Assembly (NCBI GenBank): GCA_900637135.1
Contig: LR134353.1
Span: forward strand, 2,356,001-2,420,000
Length of the DNA: 64,000 nt
Source of the DNA: Mycolicibacterium flavescens
GTDB lineage: Bacteria; Actinomycetota; Actinomycetes; Mycobacteriales; Mycobacteriaceae
Direction of reading: 5' to 3'
Every line of letters begins with the position of its first letter. Positions within the stretch are counted from its first letter, which is position 1. Made by a program: the position numbers and the translations under genes. Of this stretch, positions 24,801 to 33,104 are shown piece by piece. A model generated the notes under the pieces. The model was not told the DNA's origin and searched no databases. It was given only the letters and a program-made list of their open reading frames with translations.

Positions 24801-25015
24801 TCGGCTCAGTCGCCATCATGATCCAAGCCGGCCTCATCATCGGCTTCGGGCTGCTGCTCGACACCTTCCTCGTGCGCACCCTCACCGTGCCCGCCATCGC
24901 CACACTCCTACGCGAAGCCAGCTGGTGGCCCACCAAAGCAACAAACCCGCGACGTGGTCAGACCAACGCAGGAGGCATGAAGGACGCACCTCACGTGCTG
25001 GTCCAGGAGAGGTGA
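21893..25015 (+). CDS. MmpL-family RND lipid transporter
   Basis: 1040 residues from a GTG at 21893 (AGTGGAGG upstream). It has the classical MmpL architecture: TM1 at ~48-68, a periplasmic domain, TM2-6 at ~200-380, a second periplasmic region at ~420-800 that is unusually rich in helical repeats (LADGLAQLDSTVRTAL, ALATGVRTLADSN), then TM8-12. Proton-relay motifs GAGTDYTVFLISRYHE and VGADYNMLLVSRLREE are both intact. MmpL proteins export lipids or siderophores, or pump out drugs, by proton-motive force. No mmpS partner is present. Control by the KstR-like repressor is implied by the operator. Confidence 0.93.
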   Translation: MTDGTADSPSQATRSGRRANGSPDPADTREYSERLAALARFTLRHKALVIGVWLGAAVVLALLFPQLETVVRQQSVDLIPRDAPSLQTVDRMSAAFGEEGSKTMVFVAMEDPNGLTPTARQRYGELVSRLQTEGDHVLLVQDLLADPITEAQAVSVDRKAWYLPVGVAGTLGDPTAAESVNAVRDIAAEVFTGSTTTVQVTGPPATFSDMIASAEHDLLLISIATAGVIALILLIVYRSVFTALLPLLVIGLSLAVGRGVLSALGEMGMPVSQFTVAFMTAILLGAGTDYTVFLISRYHEQRRAQVPADQAIIHATASIGRVILASAATVALAFLAMVFARLSVFAALGPACAIAVLFGFLATVTLLPPVLSLAAKRGIGEPKPDRTRRYWNSVAVAVVRRPVPLLIVSLVILLALSAAAATIKISYDDRKGQPDTTASNQGYHLLDRHFRKDVVISEFLVVENPTDMRTGKGLADLDEMASRVSQIPGVTKVSGVTRPTGERLDQAELAWQNGQIGDKMAGAVAEGNSRKDDLAKLTGGADQLADGLAQLDSTVRTALTPLAGILTQAQSAGTQVNQFRPLLQQLSATAPAVDQAIQSGPGLRPLANQAQNAITQLDPLVGALNTSPWCATTPQCAQIRDQVKILVTLRDSGFFTQIADLGDRYDPATNATVGGTLANVENAVASLDKAFGALGDPADLATNLRRLQDGIGQLASGAQALATGVRTLADSNIEMLSGMSQIATQLQNSSRAAADSDSSSGFYLPANAFENRQFTDVAEQFLSPDGKTARFMIESSHDPYSVEAMDLASRITDTANTARPNTSLADATVSVAGFPAVNSDIQRLLWADFAQLAIATIIIVGVILVLLLRALLAPLYLLGTVVLNYLASLGIGVVVFQWGLGHEIAWPVPLLAFIILVAVGADYNMLLVSRLREESGTNIRVGVLRTVANTGAVITSAGLIFAASMFGLMVGSVAIMIQAGLIIGFGLLLDTFLVRTLTVPAIATLLREASWWPTKATNPRRGQTNAGGMKDAPHVLVQER

Positions 25016-25202
25016 GAAGCGAACAGAGCAATACCCGGCGCTACATGCCGACCAGCGTGAGGGCGTATTCACCCCGAATGAATACGACCCCTGCGCCAGT
25101 ACCTCGAATCTAAGACTTTTCTAAGAACCCCCGGGATGGTCGTGGAATTTTCCGCAGGAAACTTCGTACTGTCCGGGCCATGCGGACCCCTGTGTGCGCG
25201 TC
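25016..25202. other. Candidate origin of transfer upstream of the relaxase
   Basis: The 187 bases before the MobF relaxase contain an inverted repeat, CGTATTCA (25064-25071) with TGAATACG (25079-25086) and a 7-base loop. A second short hairpin, TTTCC-GCA-GGAAA, lies near 25151-25163, in a stretch that is AT-richer (25105-25170) than the flanks. MobF relaxases usually nick close to a hairpin next to their own gene. No nic consensus can be recognised by eye. Confidence 0.4.
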
Positions 25203-28200
25203 ATGGTGATGACGCTGCACAAGCTGACCGCCGGGGACGGATACCTGTACCTGGTGCGGCAGGTCGCTGCCGCCGACAGCACCGAGCGGGGCCGCTCCAC
25301 GCTGGCCGACTACTACTCGGCCAAAGGCGAATCGCCCGGTCGGTGGATGGGGCGCGGCCTGGCCGGCCTCTCTGATACCGGCCGCTGCGAAGTCACACCC
25401 GCAGTGCGCGAGGAGATTTGGACTGTTGACGAGGGATCCGGCGTCAGTGAGGCGCAGATGCGCGCCCTCTATGGGGAAGGTCTGCACCCCAACGCCGAGC
25501 GCATCGACAGCTACGTCGCCGGCCGAAGCATGGGCACTCAGCATGCGGCCAGCCGCCTTGGGCGCAAGTTTCTGGTCCGCGACGGCGAGCCGGAGTTCGC
25601 GCGCCGTTTGGCGGTGGCCTTCCGCGATCACAACGCCGAAACCGGCGCGCATTGGAACGCCACGATCGCCCCCGACATTCGCGCCCAGATCCGCACCCGC
25701 GTGGCCCTGGAGCTGTTCGGCGAGGAGTACGGCCGCCCGCCCGCTGATGACCGGGAACTGTCGGGGTTCATCGCGCGTAACACCCGTGCGCGCACGACCG
25801 CTGTCGCCGGATATGACCTGACGTTCTCACCGGTGAAATCCGTGTCCGCACTATGGGCCATCGCTCCGCTGCCGGTGGCTGAGCAGATTGAGGCCGCCCA
25901 CGATGCAGCGGTCGCCGACGTGCTGGAGTGGCTGCAAGATCAAGCCACTTTCACCCGCACCGGCGCTGGCGGAGTCGCCCAGGTCGACACCGAAGGGCTC
26001 ATCGCCGCAGCGTTCACCCACCGCGATTCTCGTGCCGGTGACCCCGACCTGCATACCCACGTCGCGATCTCGAACAAGGTGTCCCACATCGACGCCAACG
26101 GCGTGCGTCGATGGCTCGCCCTGGATGGCCAACCGCTGCACCGTGTGACCGTCGCAGCGTCGGAGTTGTACAACACCCGCCTGGAAGCGCACATGATCGC
26201 CACCCTGGGCGTGCCGTTCGTCGAACAGTCCCGCGGACGAGGGAAACGGCCGGTCCGAGAGATCGACGGAATGTCAGCAGAACTGATGTCCCGGTGGTCG
26301 AGCCGGCGGGCCGCAATCAAGGCGCGCACCGCCGAGCTGTCCAAGCAGTTTCAGGCCGATCACGGACGCGAACCGACCAACACCGAAATCATCGCGTTGG
26401 CCCAGCAGGCGACGCTCGAATCGCGCGAAGCAAAGCACGAACCGCGCTCGCTGGCCGAGCAGCGCGACGTGTGGCGCACGCAAGCCGTGGAGGTCCTTGG
26501 ACGCGACGGGCTGCACAGCATGCTGGCCGGTGTCCTGGCCGGCCCCAACCGAACCCGCACCGCACCCGTCATCGACGAGGAATGGGTGGCGTCGCGTGCT
26601 GGCGAACTCGTCGCCACGGTGTCAGAAGCCCGCTCCACCTGGCAGCGGCACCACGTGCGCGCCGAGGCGCTGCGCATCGCTCGAAACCACGACGTGGCGC
26701 ACGATGTCGCACTGATCGAACGGCTCACCGATACCGCGCTCGGTGAGGCCTTTTCGGTGCCCCACGCTCGCGTCACCGACGCCGAGTTGAGCGAGCCTGT
26801 CGCGCTGCGTCGCCGCGACGGTGCCAGCGTCTACTCCCGCCACGGTGTGGCGCTCTACACCAGTCGCGACACCCTCGCTGCCGAGCGGCGCATTCTGGAC
26901 GCGGTGCAGCGCTGCGACGGACGCGCCACCACCGCCGCCGATGTCGAACTGGCGCTCGCAGATTCAGCCGCGCGAGGACGCACGCTCAACCCCGGCCAGG
27001 CAGCCTTGGTATCAGAGATGGCGACCTCCGGACGCCGTGTCGCACTGGCGCTGGCGCCAGCGGGAACCGGCAAGACCACGGCCATGGCGGCGTTGGCCCA
27101 TGCGTGGCGCAGCTCGGGCGGACACGTGATCGGCTTGGCCCCCACCGCCGACGCGGCCATCGTGCTTGGAGAAGACCTGGGCGCCACCACCGACACGCTC
27201 GACAAGTACGTCTGGTCCGCCGATCCAAACAAGGCCGCGATATCCGGTGTGCCCGACTGGTTCACCCACGTAGGCCCCGTCACTCTCATCGTCGTTGACG
27301 AGGCCGGCAAGGCCGCCACCGCGGGCCTGGACGCCATGATTGCCGACGCGCTACGTAAAGGCGCGAGCGTGCGTCTGGTCGGTGACGACGGGCAGCTGTC
27401 GTCCATCTCCGCCGGCGGTGTTCTGCGTGACATCGCCGAAGCCACCGACGCGCTCACCTTAAGCGAAGTCGTGCGATTCAAGTCCCCCGCCGAAGCCGCC
27501 GCCGGGCTCGCGCTGCACGACGCCGACCCGGCCGGCATCGGCTTCTACATCGACCACCATCGCATCCATGTCGGCACCGACGAGACTGCCGCCGACATGG
27601 CCTATCAGGCATGGCGGGCCGACCTCGCGGCGGGCGGGGACTCCATCCTGCTCGCCCCGACCAACGACGTCATCAACGAACTCAACGCCCGCGCCCGCGC
27701 CGACCGCTTGGCCGCCGATCCCGAGGCTGCCGACTCGGCCAGCGTGATGCTGGCCGATCACCTGCACGCCAACGTCGGAGACACCATCCGCACCCGCAAA
27801 AACAACCGCCGGATCACCATCGGGCGCAACGATTTCGTGCGCAACGGTTACCGCTACACCATCACCGAAGTTCTCACCGATGGCAGCGTAAAAGCACGCC
27901 ACCTACGCAGCGGACGCATCGTCACGCTGCCCGCCGACTACATCGCCGAACACGTCACGCTGGGCTACGCCGCCACCATTGACTCCGCCCAAGGCCTGAC
28001 CGCAGGACGGCGCGACACCAAGGGCACCTGCCACATCGTCGGCTCCGACATGCTGACCCGCCAGCACCTCTACGTCGCGATGACGCGCGCCACCGACGAA
28101 AACCACCTGTACCTGTCCACTGCCGAAGGCGATCCGCACCGACTGCTCTCCCCCAAGGCAACCCACCCTGACACCGCCGTCGACGTCCTGACCCGCACCC

Positions 28201-31109
28201 TGGCCCGCGACGGCGCACAGGTGTCGGCCACCACCGAAGCCCGCCGCGCCGAGGACCCGGCGACCCGACTGCAGGCTGCGGCCGACATGTTCTACGACGC
28301 CTTGGGTGTCGCGGCCGAAAATCAACTGGGCGCCGGTGCTCGGGACCGGTTGGATGCCATCGCCGACGACGTGATCCCCCGGCTCAGCCAGCGCGAAGCC
28401 TGGCCGGTGCTACGGCGCAACCTCTCCGTCCTGGCCATCGGTGGCGCCGATCCTCGCCAACTGCTGACCGACGCGTTGGCCAAAGGCAGCGTCGACGACG
28501 CCGCTGACCCCGCCGCGGTTCTCGATCACCGCATCGACCCCGCCGGTACACATTCCGCCGGCATCGGGGTGCTGCGCTGGCTTCCCGGCATCCCGCCCGC
28601 GCTGGCCAATGACCCGCATTGGGGCGCGTACCTGACCCGCCGTGAACAGCTGGTCGAGGGGTTGGCCGACCAGATCCGCGACCGCGCACGGGCCTGGACC
28701 AACGCGACCGCCCCCGCCTGGGCACGCCCCTTGATCACCGTCAATCCGGCACTGACCGCTGAAATCGCCGTCTTCCGCGCCGCCACGGGCGTCGAGGACA
28801 CCGACACCCGCCTCACCGGTGCGCGCCAATACCCCGTGCGGACCCGCGACATGCAGGCCACCCTGCAGCGCTACGCCGCCGCCGACATCGGCCGCCGCAG
28901 TGCAGACACCACCCGCTGGAACGACCTCATCGACGCCATCGACCCCCGCCTACGCGCCGATGCCTACTGGCCACAACTGGCCGCCCAGCTCGCCCAGGCC
29001 ACCCGCACCACCCCCGACCTACGCCAGATCATCACCACCGCCGCCCGCCAGGGACCACTGCCCGACGAGCTGCCCGCCGCCGCGCTGTGGTGGCGCATCG
29101 CGGGAGCCCTGTCCCCGACCGCGACCCTGGCCACCACGCACTCGCGGCTACGCCCACCGTGGGTCACAGATATCGATGTCGTATTCGGAACGGCGCTGGC
29201 TGAAACCATCACCTCAGATCCGGCCTGGCCCGGCCTCGTCGCCGCCATCAGCGCCGCCGACCCGAACACCTGGACCCCACGCGACCTGCTCCATGTCGCT
29301 GCCGAACACCTCGCCGACGCCACCGACGCCGACCACCGGATCCCGCCGGGCGACTACGCCCGCCTGATCACCTACACCGTCGACGCCTTCACCCACCGGC
29401 TGCAAGCGCGTCTAGGCATCGACGTCGACGACCTACCCACGCCGCAGGACGCTCCGCTCCACCCCGACGAGGAAGCACTCTTTCCGCCCGACCCGGAAAG
29501 CCCCTTCGCCGAGGTCGACGAGGCCCCGCCCTTCGACGACTACTTCGACATCGCCCCGCCCGAGGACCTATCTGAATACGCGTCCGAGGAATTCGGAGAC
29601 CTGCAATTCGAAGACCTCACAGCAAACCGCCCCATACCGGAATTGGGCATCACCATGGAATGGATTACCACCCTGCAAGAGGAATACCGCGACGTCAGCG
29701 CCGCCATCAAATCCCTCGACGCAGAAATTCGAGCAGGAAACGGCCCGGCTCTGCGCGGCGCAGCCGACGAGCTGTTAAGGATGCGCCGCCAGGTCGACGC
29801 CGACCGACCCTATGCCCACGCAGTGACCGCGGTGATGGAGCAGTGGTCCGACGCCGATGCCGTCTACAACGACAAACTGCGCATGGTCGAGCATGCCCGC
29901 ACTCAGCTCGCACTCCTGCAGGCCAACCCCGACGCCGACGCGCTCGACATTGCCTCTGCCCGACAAGATGTCGCATTCTACACCGAGCTACTGCCGGACG
30001 AGCCGCCCTCGATGCAATTCCAGCAGGCCCTCGCCCAGGCGCAGGCCGCGCGCACCGCGGCCGCCGGCGGACACAAGATCGTCACCGAGCACGACATCGC
30101 CAAAGCGCGAGGCGACGCCGAGCGCGCGGACCTGGCCGCCCGCGCGCAGCTGCGCGACCGGCGGCAGGTGCTGCGCCGCGACCTCGAGCGCGCTGAGCGC
30201 GACGTCGCGACCGCCTTCGCCGCCGCCCAGACCGCGACCTCCGACACACTCGACCGCTTGCTCGAAACGGCGCGCTCGGAGGTGGCCCTACTCCAAGTCG
30301 CAAGCGACGTCGACCCCAGCCGCACGCCCCTCGTCATCCCCGCGGCGGCCTTGGCAGGCCACGAGCCGCACAACGCGGAGCGACTCAAAGCGCTTGCCGC
30401 ACAGCCTTATCGGATCAGCGTCGTCCGGGCCGACATCACCGACGGCGAAACCGCGGCGTCGCTCTACACACTGCGCAACACCGCTAACGCTAACGACCGC
30501 AAGGTGCTGTGGCTCTCGACCACGGACACCGGAGCGGCACCCGCTCGCGACGCGGAGTTGGCCGACACCATCACCACGGTCAGCCACGCGCACCAGCACG
30601 TCAGCGGCCAGCAGTGGGCACTACCACCGGGAGCCATCGTCGTCGTCGATGACCCAGCCGCTGCAGACCCCCAGCAGCTCGCAGATATCGCCCGTCACGC
30701 CGCCGCGTCCAACGCTCGGGTCATCCTGCTCGACCCGGAAGCCAGCCGCGGCGCAGGCTCCTCAGCGCTGCGGCTGCTCACCCATGCGTTGCCGTGGAGC
30801 ACCACCCTCACGACCGCGCCGTCCGCACCTGCCGACCCGCTGCTTGACCCGGTGCCGGCGGTCACGCTGGCCGACCGTCTCGGCCGCACCCAACTAGGCG
30901 ACGAGTGGCGCCAGGTCCTCACCCAGTACGACAACGCCGCGCGCGCCGTTCGAGCGGCTCAGCGCCGTCAGATCGCATTGGGCTGGAACGTGCCGGCCAA
31001 CACGATCGACGAGCGCGGACAGCAAGCTCTCGATCACGACGAGCGCGGGCAGGCCTTCCATCACGGCGAGCGCGGGCAGGCTCTCGATGACGACGACCTA
31101 AGCCTCTAA
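25203..31109 (+). CDS. MobF relaxase with RecD-like helicase (TraA/TrwC type)
   Basis: About 1968 residues; possible starts are GTG 25194, ATG 25203 and ATG 25209, the last giving MTLHKLTAGDGYLYL. The TrwC relaxase domain occupies ~1-430, with N-terminal tyrosines (GYLYL, LADYYS) and the three-His metal site HRDSRAGDPDLHTHV. A superfamily 1 helicase follows: Walker A LAPAGTGKTTAM (~618), LIVVDEAGKA, GYAATIDSAQGLT and YVAMTRATDENHLYL. The last ~900 residues include coiled coil and an acidic segment (PPDPESPFAEVDEAPPFDDYFD). It nicks one strand at oriT, stays attached and unwinds the plasmid for transfer. Confidence 0.93.
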   Translation: MVMTLHKLTAGDGYLYLVRQVAAADSTERGRSTLADYYSAKGESPGRWMGRGLAGLSDTGRCEVTPAVREEIWTVDEGSGVSEAQMRALYGEGLHPNAERIDSYVAGRSMGTQHAASRLGRKFLVRDGEPEFARRLAVAFRDHNAETGAHWNATIAPDIRAQIRTRVALELFGEEYGRPPADDRELSGFIARNTRARTTAVAGYDLTFSPVKSVSALWAIAPLPVAEQIEAAHDAAVADVLEWLQDQATFTRTGAGGVAQVDTEGLIAAAFTHRDSRAGDPDLHTHVAISNKVSHIDANGVRRWLALDGQPLHRVTVAASELYNTRLEAHMIATLGVPFVEQSRGRGKRPVREIDGMSAELMSRWSSRRAAIKARTAELSKQFQADHGREPTNTEIIALAQQATLESREAKHEPRSLAEQRDVWRTQAVEVLGRDGLHSMLAGVLAGPNRTRTAPVIDEEWVASRAGELVATVSEARSTWQRHHVRAEALRIARNHDVAHDVALIERLTDTALGEAFSVPHARVTDAELSEPVALRRRDGASVYSRHGVALYTSRDTLAAERRILDAVQRCDGRATTAADVELALADSAARGRTLNPGQAALVSEMATSGRRVALALAPAGTGKTTAMAALAHAWRSSGGHVIGLAPTADAAIVLGEDLGATTDTLDKYVWSADPNKAAISGVPDWFTHVGPVTLIVVDEAGKAATAGLDAMIADALRKGASVRLVGDDGQLSSISAGGVLRDIAEATDALTLSEVVRFKSPAEAAAGLALHDADPAGIGFYIDHHRIHVGTDETAADMAYQAWRADLAAGGDSILLAPTNDVINELNARARADRLAADPEAADSASVMLADHLHANVGDTIRTRKNNRRITIGRNDFVRNGYRYTITEVLTDGSVKARHLRSGRIVTLPADYIAEHVTLGYAATIDSAQGLTAGRRDTKGTCHIVGSDMLTRQHLYVAMTRATDENHLYLSTAEGDPHRLLSPKATHPDTAVDVLTRTLARDGAQVSATTEARRAEDPATRLQAAADMFYDALGVAAENQLGAGARDRLDAIADDVIPRLSQREAWPVLRRNLSVLAIGGADPRQLLTDALAKGSVDDAADPAAVLDHRIDPAGTHSAGIGVLRWLPGIPPALANDPHWGAYLTRREQLVEGLADQIRDRARAWTNATAPAWARPLITVNPALTAEIAVFRAATGVEDTDTRLTGARQYPVRTRDMQATLQRYAAADIGRRSADTTRWNDLIDAIDPRLRADAYWPQLAAQLAQATRTTPDLRQIITTAARQGPLPDELPAAALWWRIAGALSPTATLATTHSRLRPPWVTDIDVVFGTALAETITSDPAWPGLVAAISAADPNTWTPRDLLHVAAEHLADATDADHRIPPGDYARLITYTVDAFTHRLQARLGIDVDDLPTPQDAPLHPDEEALFPPDPESPFAEVDEAPPFDDYFDIAPPEDLSEYASEEFGDLQFEDLTANRPIPELGITMEWITTLQEEYRDVSAAIKSLDAEIRAGNGPALRGAADELLRMRRQVDADRPYAHAVTAVMEQWSDADAVYNDKLRMVEHARTQLALLQANPDADALDIASARQDVAFYTELLPDEPPSMQFQQALAQAQAARTAAAGGHKIVTEHDIAKARGDAERADLAARAQLRDRRQVLRRDLERAERDVATAFAAAQTATSDTLDRLLETARSEVALLQVASDVDPSRTPLVIPAAALAGHEPHNAERLKALAAQPYRISVVRADITDGETAASLYTLRNTANANDRKVLWLSTTDTGAAPARDAELADTITTVSHAHQHVSGQQWALPPGAIVVVDDPAAADPQQLADIARHAAASNARVILLDPEASRGAGSSALRLLTHALPWSTTLTTAPSAPADPLLDPVPAVTLADRLGRTQLGDEWRQVLTQYDNAARAVRAAQRRQIALGWNVPANTIDERGQQALDHDERGQAFHHGERGQALDDDDLSL
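31008..31095 (+). repeat. In-frame repeat at the relaxase C-terminus
   Basis: Three tandem units of 9-10 codons encode DERGQQALDH, DERGQAFHH and GERGQALDD at the very end of the relaxase. The DNA words GAGCGCGGxCAG recur every 27-30 bases. Length variation between relatives is expected. The repeated charged tail may be a recognition tag for the secretion machinery, or merely slippage. Confidence 0.7.
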
Positions 31110-31131
31110 ACCAGCTATCCCCGTGGACCGC

Positions 31132-31518
31132 TCAATCTTCGGGCAGCAGGTCGTCTGGAAGGAAGTAGGTCGGCGCGACCCCAAAAAGCACCGCCAGCTC
31201 GTAGACCAGAGGCACACTCGGTCTGGCCTCACCGTGCACGTAGCGGTACATGTGCGTCTGCGAAACCGCCAACTCAGGTGCCTGCTCATGCAGCAGCTGC
31301 TGCAACCGTCGTACTGTCAGCTTGCGCGTCCGGCCGGTCTCCAGACTGCGGACAGCCAGCCCGTCCATCAGCTCACGCAGTCGCGCCGCGAAGTAGAGCG
31401 TTGCCGGGTGAGGTGTCGGCTGCCCGCCTGCATCGGTGCCGTTCTCCTCGGCCGGAACTAAGGCGCCCAGCGCCCCCGCGCTCTTTTCGCGGACCGCTGT
31501 CCCACGATGGCTGCTCAT
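31132..31518 (-). CDS. EspR-like HTH regulator
   Basis: 128 residues, ribosome-binding site AAGGAGTG. Residues ~40-125 have the XRE-type fold and composition of mycobacterial EspR: LYFAARLRELMDGLAVRSLETGRTRKLTVRRLQQLLHEQAPELAVSQTHMYRYVHGEARPSVPLVYELAVLFGVAPTYFLPDD. EspR activates ESX-1-linked genes and shapes the nucleoid. This copy lacks EspR's long C-terminal dimerisation part. It is divergent from the VirD4-like gene and downstream of the relaxase, so it probably governs transfer genes. Confidence 0.8.
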   Translation of the reverse strand: MSSHRGTAVREKSAGALGALVPAEENGTDAGGQPTPHPATLYFAARLRELMDGLAVRSLETGRTRKLTVRRLQQLLHEQAPELAVSQTHMYRYVHGEARPSVPLVYELAVLFGVAPTYFLPDDLLPED

Positions 31519-31605
31519 CTGGCGTCACTCCTTCTTGCTGCTGTCATCCAACTTAGGGGCCAATCCGGCTCTGGTGGTGGACTGGCGCGCACGATCCCCG
31601 CGACG

Positions 31606-33042
31606 ATGAACCGCATGAGCAAGCACCCCGAGCCGTACAGCCCCTACTGCGGACTTGTCGTCAACGACAACGAACAGTACGAAAAGGTTCAGGGCGCTCC
31701 ACATCTGGCGATCAGCGCACCCACTCGAACCGGTAAGACACGGCGCCTGCTGGCCCCGGCCGCGGTGCTGCACCCCGGCCCGCTCGTCTCCGTCTCCAGT
31801 AAGGAGGACCTCGCCGAGCTGGTGTTGATGCGCCGCGGCCTGGGGCCCACCGGCGTCATCGACTTGCGGCCGGAAAAGACCCTCGTCTGGCCCGAGGGCG
31901 TGCGCTCCATGGTCAGTGACCCCACCATGTCCATCACGTCCGCCGATGAAGCGCTGACCGTCGCGGAAACCATGCTCGCGACCTCCGGTGTGGGGTTCGG
32001 CGGTGCGTCAAGCGGACAAACGGTAGCCGCCGGCGGACTGTGGGAGTCCACTGCCAGCCGCCCCTTGGCCTGCCTGCTCTATGCGGCCAGCCCGCAGGGC
32101 AACAGCCAGGGCATGCCCTGGGTGCTCGAAGCCGTCGAGAACCTCGGCATCGAGGACGACGAAGACGGCGGTGCCACCACACAGTTGTCGCTGCACGCCA
32201 CTCCATCGTGGATGACCGCCGCCGCGCTGTGCCCGCACCCGATGCTGTCCGACCCAATGCAGCGCGTGCTGACCTTCAACAGCCGCATGCGGGACAGTGT
32301 GGCGATCACCGTGTCCAAAGCGGTGACGCCGTGGGTGCGTCTCGGGCTGAGCACCACCGAGCATCTAGACCGCCTTAGCGGTGTCGACGAACTCAGCATC
32401 GAATCGTTCGATGTCTCGATGCTGGATGACCCTGACGCGAGCTTGTTTGTCATCGCCCCCAACACCGGCACCGTTGCTGGCGCAGCCGTGGCACTTATCG
32501 ACTCCATCATCCGACACTTCCGCAAGCGCACGGCCCAGCACCAGCTCGAACACCGGCTGCTGCTCCAACTCGACGAAGTGTGCAACTCCTGCCCGCTGCC
32601 GGCGCTGCTCAACTACGTCGGCGAGTCCGCCGGTTTGGGCGTCAACATCATGGCCACCGTGCAGGCCTCCAGCCACTTCGACGTTGTGTTTGGCCCGAAA
32701 TACGCCGACGCGCTGCGCGACATCTTCCCGGGCACCGTGGTGATGTACGGCGCTCACGAACGCCATCTCCTCGAACAGGCTTCACACTGGCAGGGCTTGG
32801 GGACGCGGCGCACCGAGTCGTATGAGCCCAACGGCGGAAGTCGTTCGCAGTCCTCACAACTGGGCTCGATCATCGACTGGCAGGAGTTGCTCCCCCAGAG
32901 TCTCGAAGAGGCCCAGCTGCTGCTGCGCGGCACCGCCGGGCGGCGAGTCCAGATCCCCGACTGGAGTGTCTTCCTCGAAATCTACGACGGAGCGATTGAG
33001 ACTCGCAGGCGGCGCCAGCGGACGTCAAAGGCGTCGGCATAG
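31606..33042 (+). CDS. VirD4/TraG-like coupling ATPase
   Basis: 478 residues from ATG 31606; the frame is open to 31507, but that start would overlap the divergent regulator gene. It has a Walker A SAPTRTGKTRRLL (~35), a VSVSSKEDLAELV strand typical of TraG/VirD4 just after, and a Walker B LLLQLDEVCNSCPLPALLNYVGES with the MATVQASSHFD sensor. It should bring the relaxosome to the secretion channel. There is no N-terminal membrane anchor, unlike classical VirD4, so it probably docks through a partner. It runs toward the kinase gene, which is convergent. Confidence 0.85.
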   Translation: MNRMSKHPEPYSPYCGLVVNDNEQYEKVQGAPHLAISAPTRTGKTRRLLAPAAVLHPGPLVSVSSKEDLAELVLMRRGLGPTGVIDLRPEKTLVWPEGVRSMVSDPTMSITSADEALTVAETMLATSGVGFGGASSGQTVAAGGLWESTASRPLACLLYAASPQGNSQGMPWVLEAVENLGIEDDEDGGATTQLSLHATPSWMTAAALCPHPMLSDPMQRVLTFNSRMRDSVAITVSKAVTPWVRLGLSTTEHLDRLSGVDELSIESFDVSMLDDPDASLFVIAPNTGTVAGAAVALIDSIIRHFRKRTAQHQLEHRLLLQLDEVCNSCPLPALLNYVGESAGLGVNIMATVQASSHFDVVFGPKYADALRDIFPGTVVMYGAHERHLLEQASHWQGLGTRRTESYEPNGGSRSQSSQLGSIIDWQELLPQSLEEAQLLLRGTAGRRVQIPDWSVFLEIYDGAIETRRRRQRTSKASA

Positions 33043-33057
33043 GTAACAGCACGGGTC

Positions 33058-33090
33058 GTGTTCAAGTGAGGATTCTGCCCAGTTGAACAC
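33058..33090. terminator. Inverted repeat between convergent genes
   Basis: GTGTTCAA (33058-33065) and TTGAACAC (33083-33090) face each other in the 62-base gap between the convergent coupling ATPase and kinase genes. The 17-base loop is long, so it is only a weak terminator candidate, possibly bidirectional. Confidence 0.35.
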
Positions 33091-33104
33091 CGCCGAGAGC
33101 ACCG

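Noticed and set aside
31507..31605. N-terminal extension of the coupling ATPase from ATG 31507
   Set aside because: It would overlap the start of the divergent EspR-like gene and adds Gly/Ser-rich text without a full TM helix. It is kept only as an alternative start.
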